A DNA stretch of 43,957 nucleotides, from assembly GCA_025352165.1 (NCBI GenBank), contig JANXTX010000112.1, positions 1 to 43,957 on the forward strand, in the 5' to 3' direction. Under the pieces are notes generated by a model. The model was not told where the DNA came from. It saw only the letters and a program-made list of their open reading frames with translations, and made no database searches. The stretch is from Caulobacteraceae bacterium. GTDB taxonomy: Bacteria; Pseudomonadota; Alphaproteobacteria; Caulobacterales; Caulobacteraceae. The number at the start of each line of letters is the position of its first letter. Within the stretch, counting starts at the first letter, position 1. A program made the position numbers and the translations under genes. This document shows, piece by piece, positions 22,593 through 30,675 of the stretch.

Positions 22593-23414
22593 ATGCCAAA
22601 GGTTCTGGTCGCTGGCGGCGCAACCGGGATCGGTGCGGCTGTCGTCGAACGGCTATGCAATTCCGGCGCCGAGGTCACTATCCTCGATGTCGCCGAGCCC
22701 ACCCATGGCCGCGGGGCATTCTTGCCCTGCGATCTGGCCGACCCGGCCGCCATCGACGACTCGCTTGAAAGACTCCCTGGAGGCTGGGACGCCCTGGTCA
22801 ACGTGGCCGGCATTCCGGGGCCTCGTCCGGCCGAGCCCGTGATTGCCGTGAACTTCCTCGGCTTGCGTCACCTGACAACACAACTGTTGCCCCGCATGAC
22901 CGCGGGCGCCAGCGTGGTCAATGTCGCCTCGACCGCCGCACAGGGCTGGCAACGCCGCGCATCCGTCATTGATCAGTTGCTTGATACTCCTGACTGCGCC
23001 ACCGGTCTCGAATGGTGCCGAGCCAACGGTGGTCTATGGGAAAAAGATCCCTACACCTTCTCCAAGCAGTGCGTTGTCGCCTGGACCTACCGGGCGGCCG
23101 GGCTTGCCAGACCATTTGGCGTGCGCGTTAACGCCGTCAGTCCCGGTGGCACCGACACGAGGCTCACCGAGAACTTCACCGCCCAGATCGGGTCCGAGCA
23201 GGTCGCCTGGATGAACAGCCACATTGGCCGCGCCGCCATGCCCGACGACATTGCCAAGGTGATCGAATTCGTCGCTATCGGAGACTGTGGTTGGCTCAAC
23301 GGTATCGACATTGTCGCTGACGGCGGAATGACGGCCGGCCGTCTTGGCGGTTGGATCGATTTCAGCCAGTCCCCAGCGATGCTGGCCCGCGACAAACCAC
23401 CATCCAATCTTTGA
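22593..23414 (+). CDS. SDR family oxidoreductase (coniferyl-alcohol/3-alpha-HSD-like)
   Basis: MPKVLVAGGATGIGAAVVERL, NVAGIPG, VNVASTAAQGWQRRA, EKDPYTFSKQCVVAW, NAVSPGGTDT. Confidence 0.88.
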   Translation: MPKVLVAGGATGIGAAVVERLCNSGAEVTILDVAEPTHGRGAFLPCDLADPAAIDDSLERLPGGWDALVNVAGIPGPRPAEPVIAVNFLGLRHLTTQLLPRMTAGASVVNVASTAAQGWQRRASVIDQLLDTPDCATGLEWCRANGGLWEKDPYTFSKQCVVAWTYRAAGLARPFGVRVNAVSPGGTDTRLTENFTAQIGSEQVAWMNSHIGRAAMPDDIAKVIEFVAIGDCGWLNGIDIVADGGMTAGRLGGWIDFSQSPAMLARDKPPSNL

Positions 23415-23426
23415 AAGTTCACAACC

Positions 23427-23717
23427 ATGACAGTCTATTTCGTCGCCTTGGTCGACATCGCCGACCGGCAAGAGTTCGGCGTCTATGAGCAGGGGTTCAT
23501 GGACGTCTTCAGCCAGTACGGTGGCAGGATTCTCGCCGTTGACGACAGCCCAACCGTCCTCGAGGGAGCGTGGCCGCACACCCGGACGGTCCTGATGTCC
23601 TTCCCCACCGCGGAAGAACTGGAGCGCTGGTATCACTCGCCGGAATACCAGACGATCTCGCAACACCGTCACAAGGCATCAAGAGCAGATATCGCGGTCC
23701 TCAAGGGGCTTGGTTAG
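23427..23717 (+). CDS. DUF1330 family protein
   Basis: YFVALVDIADRQEFGVYEQGFMDVFSQYGGRILAVDDSPTVLEGAWPHTRTVLMSFPTAEELERWYHSPEYQTI. Confidence 0.88.
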   Translation: MTVYFVALVDIADRQEFGVYEQGFMDVFSQYGGRILAVDDSPTVLEGAWPHTRTVLMSFPTAEELERWYHSPEYQTISQHRHKASRADIAVLKGLG

Positions 23718-23724
23718 CCACCCC

Positions 23725-24516
23725 TCAAGAAACCAGCTCCACCCGGTCGCCAACCCGCACCGTTCCCGGTTCAACGACCTCCGCGTAGGTTGCGAAGCCC
23801 GGGGTCACCGCGCTTTCCGGCGGCTGGCCCGGGTAGGCCTGCTTCGGCCGATAGCGGATCAGTTCCTTCATTACCTCCAGGTTCCGCACACCGTGGGTGG
23901 GATCGAGGCCGGGGATCGGGCAGCGCGGCACCGGGGTTCGCACCCTGAGGGAAACATCACCGACCCGCAGCAGCCGACCGTCCCAGCTGTCCTCTTCGTG
24001 TTCCTGATCGTTATCGAATACAAAGCCCGGCCGGAACCGCGCCGCTTGCACGGGCGCTCCAAGCTCTCGTCCAAGTCTTTGCAAGGACCCTGTCGTCACG
24101 AAGGTGATCGGCAGCACGTCGAGCGCCGACGTCCGCCCCAGGCAGCGCACTAGACGAATCGGCCGGCCCACGAGTCGTGAAATCGCGGCGCTCCACGGCC
24201 CCTCGACCTCGCCGACGGGGATCCGGCGGATCCCGTGATTATCATGCTCCCAGAGCCGTCCAATCGCGCCCGCGTCGCCTTCGAGCACCTCGCCATCCGG
24301 CATCTCCAGCCGAAGGCAATCACTATCGGACTCATAGTGAAAGGTCAGCGGGAAGAAGTCGCCATGTCGCTCGGTCGAGACAAAGCGATCATCCGCCTCG
24401 GCAAGGCCGAAAATACGGTCATGCCGGATGCCACTCGCGTTCACTTCAACCCAATCAGGATTTAGGAAGCGCGTCGCCTTGACGAAAACCCGCCCTATTT
24501 GCGTCACCGTGATCAC
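23725..24516 (-). CDS. MOSC domain protein
   Basis: ARFRPGFVFDN, RVRTPVPRCPIPGLDPTHG (conserved Cys), C-terminal VEPGTVRVGDRVEL. Close paralog of 27210-28001. Confidence 0.85.
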   Translation of the reverse strand: MITVTQIGRVFVKATRFLNPDWVEVNASGIRHDRIFGLAEADDRFVSTERHGDFFPLTFHYESDSDCLRLEMPDGEVLEGDAGAIGRLWEHDNHGIRRIPVGEVEGPWSAAISRLVGRPIRLVRCLGRTSALDVLPITFVTTGSLQRLGRELGAPVQAARFRPGFVFDNDQEHEEDSWDGRLLRVGDVSLRVRTPVPRCPIPGLDPTHGVRNLEVMKELIRYRPKQAYPGQPPESAVTPGFATYAEVVEPGTVRVGDRVELVS

Positions 24517-24690
24517 ACCACCGCCTTTTTTCGGCCGCGCTGAGAGCGGCGGTATCCAAGTCTAATCCTGAATTGCGCGATAGCGAATCAAGCGTTTCTC
24601 ACGCCCGCCCCCTTCCCTCGAATCTCCTGATCGGCGAGCATATGCCCTGCAGGCGAGCAACCCACCTGCTCAACCTCTGGGGGAGACAGC

Positions 24691-25815
24691 ATGGCTAAGG
24701 TCACCGGACTATCCGGCAACGAAATCTACTGCATGGCGCTGAAGCACTATGCGCCAGGCGAAATTGTCGTCGGCAACAGCGTCAACTCGATGGGCTTCCT
24801 TGGCAATCTCGCGGCGGGCGTCCGCGGCATTGGTGGCGGCGAAATCCCCCAGGTCACCCAGGCCGTCGAGGACGGACGCATCAGGGCCTTCGATCGAATG
24901 GTCGCCGAAGCGAAGAAGGAGGGCGCGGCCGGCGTCACCGGTGTCACCAGCGAGCTGCGCGACTTCAACGGCAATACCGAATTCCTCTTCGTCGGCTCCT
25001 GCCTGCGACACACGGACGATACAGCTGCGATCCCCTTCTTTACCAGCGCCGGCAGCGCGCAGGAGCTCTATTGCCACATGGATGCCGGCTACCAACCAGT
25101 TGCCCATGTCTTTGGCAACATTGCCTATCTGATGGGGCTGGGCGCGGGCATCTCCGGCGGCTTCAAGACCCTGGCGCGCGGCGAGATCGCCGAATACAGC
25201 GCGATCTTCAACACCACCCGCCACGCCGCTCTCGACCGCATCGTCGCCCAGGCCAGGGAAGCGCGCGCGAATGCCGTCGTCGGCATACGCACCAACATCA
25301 GCTTCTGGCACGGCACGCACGAAATGCTGATGACCGGCACCGCGGCGCGCAACAGCGCCCTCCCCGACCAGACAATCAACAATCCCGTCACCAGCGATCT
25401 GACCGGCGAGGAACTCTGGGCGATGACCAGCCTGGGCTATGCGCCGGTGAAACTGCTGATGTCCGCGGCGGTCTATTCCCTGGGTATGGCGGGCGGCCTG
25501 ATGTCTGCCCTGAAGTCGTTGACCAAGGGCGAGATCAATGAACTCACCACCCTCATTCATGATGCCCGGGAGGTCGCCATCGACAGGCTCAAGCGTGAGG
25601 CCGACTCGGTCGGCGCGGAGGAGGTCGTCGGCGTCAAAACCTACGTCGCCCAGATCAGCCCCAATCTGGTCGAATTCCTGGCCATCGGCACCGCCGTCCG
25701 CAAATCCCCCGGCGTCGCCGTCGCCACGCCCAATCTGCCGGCCCACGCGATCGTCTCGGAAAAGGATACTTGGATCGAAGGCGCTTTCGGCTTCAGCCTG
25801 GACCGCAACAACTGA
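24691..25815 (+). CDS. Protein with three tandem YbjQ/UPF0145-like heavy-metal-binding domains
   Basis: Three repeat units, each with an aromatic start (EIYCMAL / ELYCHMD / ELWAMTS), A(F/L/I)DR(M/I/L) helix, and a closing strand (VGSCLRH / TGTAARN / IGTAVRK). Confidence 0.75.
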   Translation: MAKVTGLSGNEIYCMALKHYAPGEIVVGNSVNSMGFLGNLAAGVRGIGGGEIPQVTQAVEDGRIRAFDRMVAEAKKEGAAGVTGVTSELRDFNGNTEFLFVGSCLRHTDDTAAIPFFTSAGSAQELYCHMDAGYQPVAHVFGNIAYLMGLGAGISGGFKTLARGEIAEYSAIFNTTRHAALDRIVAQAREARANAVVGIRTNISFWHGTHEMLMTGTAARNSALPDQTINNPVTSDLTGEELWAMTSLGYAPVKLLMSAAVYSLGMAGGLMSALKSLTKGEINELTTLIHDAREVAIDRLKREADSVGAEEVVGVKTYVAQISPNLVEFLAIGTAVRKSPGVAVATPNLPAHAIVSEKDTWIEGAFGFSLDRNN

Positions 25816-25930
25816 CCTTCTGAAAGGCTATCCATAGCCGTCGTAACGTGTTTTAGTTTTGGACCAGCAAGAAGCGCGCCACGCGTCATGACGCAGATGG
25901 CCCCAACATACGCCGGGAGGCACGACGGCA

Positions 25931-27163
25931 ATGGTTCAATCCGCAATTCTCGAACGTCGAGATGCAATCGCCAAGACGCCGATCCTGGAGCGGATCGCAT
26001 CGATGAAGGACATGCTCATCGAGGCTGGCAACGAGGCGCAACACCTGCGCCACCTGCCCGGGTGGGCCTCGAAGGAGATGGCTGCTCAGGGCCTCTACCG
26101 CTTCGCCCTGCCGCTTGAGCTGGGCGGTGAGAACCTGCGCGCCCGACAGCAGATCGAGGTGGTCGAAGCAGTGGCGGCCATCGACGGCTCGGTCGGCTGG
26201 TGCGCGCAGATCTCGTCGGAAATCAATGCTCTGGTCATCCGACGCATGGATCCTGCCTTCGCCCACCAGATCTTCGACGACTGGGATGCGCTGGTCTGTT
26301 CAGGCCATGGCCCTGCCAACGGTCCAAACCCCGGGCGTTTCTGCCGTCGTGACGGCGATGGCTGGCGCGTGAACTACCAGGGCTCGTTTGCCAGCGGCAG
26401 CCATAACGCCAACTGGAACTACCTGATGGGGCCGATGGTCATTGATGAGGCCACCGGCAAGCCGGCGGACGCCTCCTTCATGTTTCCCAAAGGCGAGTTC
26501 GAGATCATTGACACCTGGGATACAGCCGGTATGCCCGGCTCGGGCAGCCGCGACGTACTGATGGCCGACCGCTATGTCCCGCCGGAGCGCCTGTTGCCAG
26601 GTCGTTCGCTGGCGCCGTGCGAGATCTGGGACAACCCCACATACCGCAACCCGACCCACGCGGTTTACAACAAGTCGGCGGTCGCTCTGGGGGTCTGCCG
26701 AGGGGTGATCGACAACTTCATCGAACTGGCCAAGGGCAAGACCCCCTGGGGCCTGGGCTCGAAACTCAAAGAGCTCCCTGTGGTGCAGTACCGGATTGGC
26801 GAGGCGCAGGCCAAACTGCTGTCAGCACGCGCCTTCGTCATGGAAACCCAGGACCGCCTGGAAGCGCACCTCGGCCCACTGCCAAAGGACGGCGGGCGAC
26901 TGGAGCCGGAATGGGAGTATTTCTGGCCCGCTCTACTGGCCTGCGCGCATGCAGCCCAGACCTGCCGGGAAATCGTCAGCATGATCAATAATACGTCCGG
27001 CACCACCGGCAGCCGCATGGACAGCCCGCTCGAACGCCAGCTACGCGACGCCCACCAGGCGGCGAACCATGCGCTGATCTCGTTCCGTCACTACGAGGAC
27101 ATCGGCAAGACCTTCGTCGGCTATGAGCCGGCCGCCGGCTACATGGAGCTTTCCCGGGCCTGA
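25931..27163 (+). CDS. Acyl-CoA dehydrogenase-fold flavin-dependent oxidoreductase/monooxygenase
   Basis: GLYRFALPLELGGENLRARQQIEVVEAVAAIDGSVGWC, WNYLMGPMVID, DTAGMPGSGSRDVLM, C-terminal four-helix domain. Resembles the HsaA/hydroxylase branch. Confidence 0.82.
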   Translation: MVQSAILERRDAIAKTPILERIASMKDMLIEAGNEAQHLRHLPGWASKEMAAQGLYRFALPLELGGENLRARQQIEVVEAVAAIDGSVGWCAQISSEINALVIRRMDPAFAHQIFDDWDALVCSGHGPANGPNPGRFCRRDGDGWRVNYQGSFASGSHNANWNYLMGPMVIDEATGKPADASFMFPKGEFEIIDTWDTAGMPGSGSRDVLMADRYVPPERLLPGRSLAPCEIWDNPTYRNPTHAVYNKSAVALGVCRGVIDNFIELAKGKTPWGLGSKLKELPVVQYRIGEAQAKLLSARAFVMETQDRLEAHLGPLPKDGGRLEPEWEYFWPALLACAHAAQTCREIVSMINNTSGTTGSRMDSPLERQLRDAHQAANHALISFRHYEDIGKTFVGYEPAAGYMELSRA

Positions 27164-27209
27164 ATGCGTGGACGCTCTTACCTGCTTAGCCTTCGTGGGA
27201 AGGAGGTCA

Positions 27210-28001
27210 CTACGAAATCAGCGTCACCTCATCGCCTACCCGCACCGTGCCCGGCTCAATGATCTCGGCATAGGAGGCGAACCCAGGCGTTTCGTAACCC
27301 GCCAGCAGCCCGTCAGGATATGCCTGTTTCTCCCGATAGCGGATCAGGCCTTTCATCACGTCGAGATCGCGCTGGCCATCGGCTGGATGGAGTCCTGGAA
27401 TCATGCAGCGAGGAACGGGAGTGCGGACCCGGAACGTCGCCTCGCCGACCCTGATCAACTTTCCGTCCCAGCCGTCCTCCTCGTGCTCTGCGTCATTGTC
27501 AAAAACGAAACCTGGCCGGAAACGCGCCGAATCCACGTCCACGCCGAGCTCGCGACTGAGTCGGCGAAGTGAACCGGTGGTGACGAAGGTGATCGGCATG
27601 ACATCCACGCATGAAACATCGCGCAGACAGCGCACCAGCCTGATTGGCCGCCCGACAAATCGTGAAATCGCATCGGCCCACGGCCCCTCCACTTCCGCGA
27701 CCGGGATCTGCCGGATTCCGTGTAGATTGAATTGCCACGTCCGCCCAAGCGATCCGGCCTCGCCGTCCAGGGCAACGCCGTTCGGCATTCGCAACCGCAG
27801 ACGATCTCCGCCGGAGTCGTAGTCGAATATCAATGGAAAGACGTCTCCGTGCCGTGCGCTGGAGACAAAACTGTCGTCGACCTCCGCCAGAGCGAACGCC
27901 CGGTCGTGCAGTATGCCGCCGGAACCCACCTCCACGCTTTCTGGATGCAGGAAACGGGTCGCCTTGACAAATACTCGGCCAATCCGCGTCACGAAGATCA
28001 T
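27210..28001 (-). CDS. MOSC domain protein (paralog)
   Basis: MIFVTRIGRVFVKATRFLHPESVEV..., VRTPVPRCMIPGLHPADG. Start refined to 28001. Confidence 0.85.
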   Translation of the reverse strand: MIFVTRIGRVFVKATRFLHPESVEVGSGGILHDRAFALAEVDDSFVSSARHGDVFPLIFDYDSGGDRLRLRMPNGVALDGEAGSLGRTWQFNLHGIRQIPVAEVEGPWADAISRFVGRPIRLVRCLRDVSCVDVMPITFVTTGSLRRLSRELGVDVDSARFRPGFVFDNDAEHEEDGWDGKLIRVGEATFRVRTPVPRCMIPGLHPADGQRDLDVMKGLIRYREKQAYPDGLLAGYETPGFASYAEIIEPGTVRVGDEVTLIS

Positions 28002-28026
28002 GATGGGCGCTCCCGAGCGCGTAGTA

Positions 28027-28449
28027 CTACTCCGGAATCTCTTCACCCGAACCGCCGAACGCAGTTGGGAAATCCCTAAGCTTGGGCAGACCATCTTTCA
28101 TCGGCAGGACCGTCTCGGCATAGTTCACGTGCACGCCAGGCGCGAATTCCAGCGTCGGGATCGTCGCGGCGAATACGTCCACCAGGCCCAGCGGCGGATG
28201 ATTGGTCATCAAATGGCCGCCACACCTGGCGCAATACTGTCGCTGACTCAACTCAGTCTTGTGGAAGGTCGACACATGTTCGGCGCCTGCCGTGATCCGC
28301 ACCGCCTCCGGCTTCCACAGGCTGAACGCATTGATCGGCCCGCCGGACCACGACCGGCATGAGCGACAGTGGCAATAGCCCATTGCCTCCGGCGCACCGT
28401 CAACCTCGAGCGACACCGCCCCGCAAAAACAACTTCCCATGTGAGTCAT
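28027..28449 (-). CDS. GFA family (Mss4-like, CENP-V/GFA) protein
   Basis: GSCFCGAVSLEV, YCHCRSCRSWSG, YCARCGGHLMTNHP. Confidence 0.9.
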   Translation of the reverse strand: MTHMGSCFCGAVSLEVDGAPEAMGYCHCRSCRSWSGGPINAFSLWKPEAVRITAGAEHVSTFHKTELSQRQYCARCGGHLMTNHPPLGLVDVFAATIPTLEFAPGVHVNYAETVLPMKDGLPKLRDFPTAFGGSGEEIPE

Positions 28450-28548
28450 AGATCCCCGTCCGCCAAAACGGCGAGCGACGTGCCAGCCGGTTGGTAGAAG
28501 CTCACCCGGCGCGATGAGTTCGTCAAGGAGTTCAACGCCCCCACGCCC

Positions 28549-30444
28549 TCACTTAACCCCGAACACGAGCAGTTCATTCCCCGGAATCTTCCCCGTGAAG
28601 CCGTAGCCCGAGGGCATGATCAGCTCACCGTGGTAGGCGATCGGACCGACACCGCCGCCCATCGCCCCGCCCTTAGCGGTAGCGCCGCCGATAGCAGTCA
28701 CTGGTACAGTAGTGTCGTAGCTCCACAGCTCCTTGCCAGTGCGCGCATCACGGATACGGATCCAGCCGTCGGTGCCAGGCGCGATAACCAGATTGCCGGT
28801 GACAGATATCGCCGAGGCGATACCCGGCACGCAGCGCGGACGGCCCTTGCAGCTCTCACCGGTGTCGGGAACCTTCCACAGGTACTTCCCGGTCTTCAGA
28901 TCCAGTGCGTACAGCCCGGGCCTTGCCGGCTCCGAATGGGGTTCATGATCGTCCGCATCGCTGACCGGCACGAACACCCGGTCGCCGGAAACCGCCATGC
29001 CGAAATAGACTCCGGCCAGGACCCCTCCCCGCCCCGCCTTGACGTTCCATTGCAGCTTGCCCGTGGTCGCGTCGACCGCATAGACATCGCCTGACTTGGC
29101 CCCGGCCAGGACATAGTCGCGACCGTTGCTGGCCGTGGCCACCATCGTCGCCGCGCCGATGTCATAGTCCGGCCCCTTCTCGGATGGGCACAGGGTCTTG
29201 TCGGGCGTGCCGCAGGCGACGTTCCAGGCGTCATTGCGGCGGGTCTGATAGACCCAGTTCATCCGACCGGTTCCCAGGTCGAGCGCCACGATCGCATCGC
29301 TGGTCGGCGTCGCCGGGCTCGAATAGTTGTCACCGGTGCCGACATATAGCTGATGGCGTTTCACGTCGATCGATGGCGTGTTCCAGATCGGCGCGCCGGA
29401 AGGTCCCATCCGCCTCGCCCCGGCATCATTCAGGCCCTGATCCTTTGGCGCCGGTGTCATGTAGGTCTGCCAGACGAGAGCGCCGGTCCTCGCGTCCAGC
29501 GCCGCGACCGATCCACGGAACGTGCAGCATTCATAACTGGGCTGGATGATCGCCTCCTCCAGGGAGGATACCGGCACATACAGCAGCTTTCCGTATAACG
29601 TCGGCGCGGCGGTCATCGTTGTGCTCGGATGCCGGTCAGCCTTGACCTTCCACACCAGCGATCCGTCGAGAGCGCTCAGCCCGTAAACGTTGCCGACCAG
29701 GTCGCCGAAATAAACCATCGGCTTTGCCGTGCGATCGCCCGCCTTCCAGCTCGAGACCACCACGCCGGTGCGCGTCTCGGCTCCCGCATGGAACCGCCAG
29801 CGGACGCAGCCGGTCTCGCGATCGAGCGAATAGACATCGCCCATATGACTACCGACGAAAATCGCCCCGCCGGCTAGCGCGGGGTGGGAACGGGCGCGCT
29901 GGGCGTCCGGGAAAGCAAACGCCCACTTCAGCTTCAGTTTGCCGATATTGCCGCTGTTCAGACCGCCCAGGCCAGTCGGGATCGCGCGTGTATTGGCGTC
30001 TGTCAGGCCCCAGCCCGGGAACGGCGGCGGTTCATTGTAGTCGAACGCCGCGGCGCGGCCCTTGCACATCGGCGCGTGGTCTTCTTCGGCGGCGCTAACC
30101 TTCTTCCCCGCAAGGAGCTCCGAGACCGCGATCTTTTCGTCCTGGGACAGGCTCGAGCCCTGCGCGCGCATGGCGCCGTTGCTCAGCGCATTGAGGATCG
30201 AACCAGGCGGCATCAGGCCAAGTATGGTCACCGGCGGCGCGTTACCGACCCCGTTGGCATGGCACATCGCGCAGTGGCCCTTGAATACCTCAGAGCCCCG
30301 GCTGCCTTGCCCTTCCTCGAAATGCGTGAAGTCGTTGTTGGTCGACGGGTCCGACGGCGCCGCCAGCGCTCGCGAAGCCGGGTTTGCGCTCAGCAGAGCC
30401 GCCAAAACTCCGGCGACAAGCGCCGGGACGATGGGCCTGTTCAT
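28549..30444 (-). CDS. Quinoprotein with N-terminal c-type cytochrome and PQQ beta-propeller (PVA-dehydrogenase-like)
   Basis: Signal peptide; GHCAMCHANGVGN heme site; repeated PQQ blades (LDRETGCVRWRF, LDARTGALVWQ, DATTGKLQWNV, LDLKTGKYLWKV); ECCTF vicinal cysteines. Confidence 0.88.
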   Translation of the reverse strand: MNRPIVPALVAGVLAALLSANPASRALAAPSDPSTNNDFTHFEEGQGSRGSEVFKGHCAMCHANGVGNAPPVTILGLMPPGSILNALSNGAMRAQGSSLSQDEKIAVSELLAGKKVSAAEEDHAPMCKGRAAAFDYNEPPPFPGWGLTDANTRAIPTGLGGLNSGNIGKLKLKWAFAFPDAQRARSHPALAGGAIFVGSHMGDVYSLDRETGCVRWRFHAGAETRTGVVVSSWKAGDRTAKPMVYFGDLVGNVYGLSALDGSLVWKVKADRHPSTTMTAAPTLYGKLLYVPVSSLEEAIIQPSYECCTFRGSVAALDARTGALVWQTYMTPAPKDQGLNDAGARRMGPSGAPIWNTPSIDVKRHQLYVGTGDNYSSPATPTSDAIVALDLGTGRMNWVYQTRRNDAWNVACGTPDKTLCPSEKGPDYDIGAATMVATASNGRDYVLAGAKSGDVYAVDATTGKLQWNVKAGRGGVLAGVYFGMAVSGDRVFVPVSDADDHEPHSEPARPGLYALDLKTGKYLWKVPDTGESCKGRPRCVPGIASAISVTGNLVIAPGTDGWIRIRDARTGKELWSYDTTVPVTAIGGATAKGGAMGGGVGPIAYHGELIMPSGYGFTGKIPGNELLVFGVK

Positions 30445-30675
30445 GGATTCGCCCCTTCTTGATGTTCCTCTTTTTTTAGACTTGCGCCGTCATCCGGCGC
30501 GGTGTCAAATGTAATGCGTTCTGGTTTTCATTCCAAGCTTATCGAGGGCGGATGAAACCGGCGCCAACGGTCGAGTAAAAGCCTGGGTGATCGACGAACG
30601 CGGCGAAGCGCCGCCGCGACACACTTAAGAACGCCGCCCGAATAAGCGCGGCGCGACACAGAGAGGGAACACGGA

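Noticed and set aside
24709-25746. 345-aa minus-strand ORF opposite the triple YbjQ-like gene
   Set aside because: Translation is Asp/Gly/Arg-rich without motifs; the plus-strand frame has clear repeat structure.
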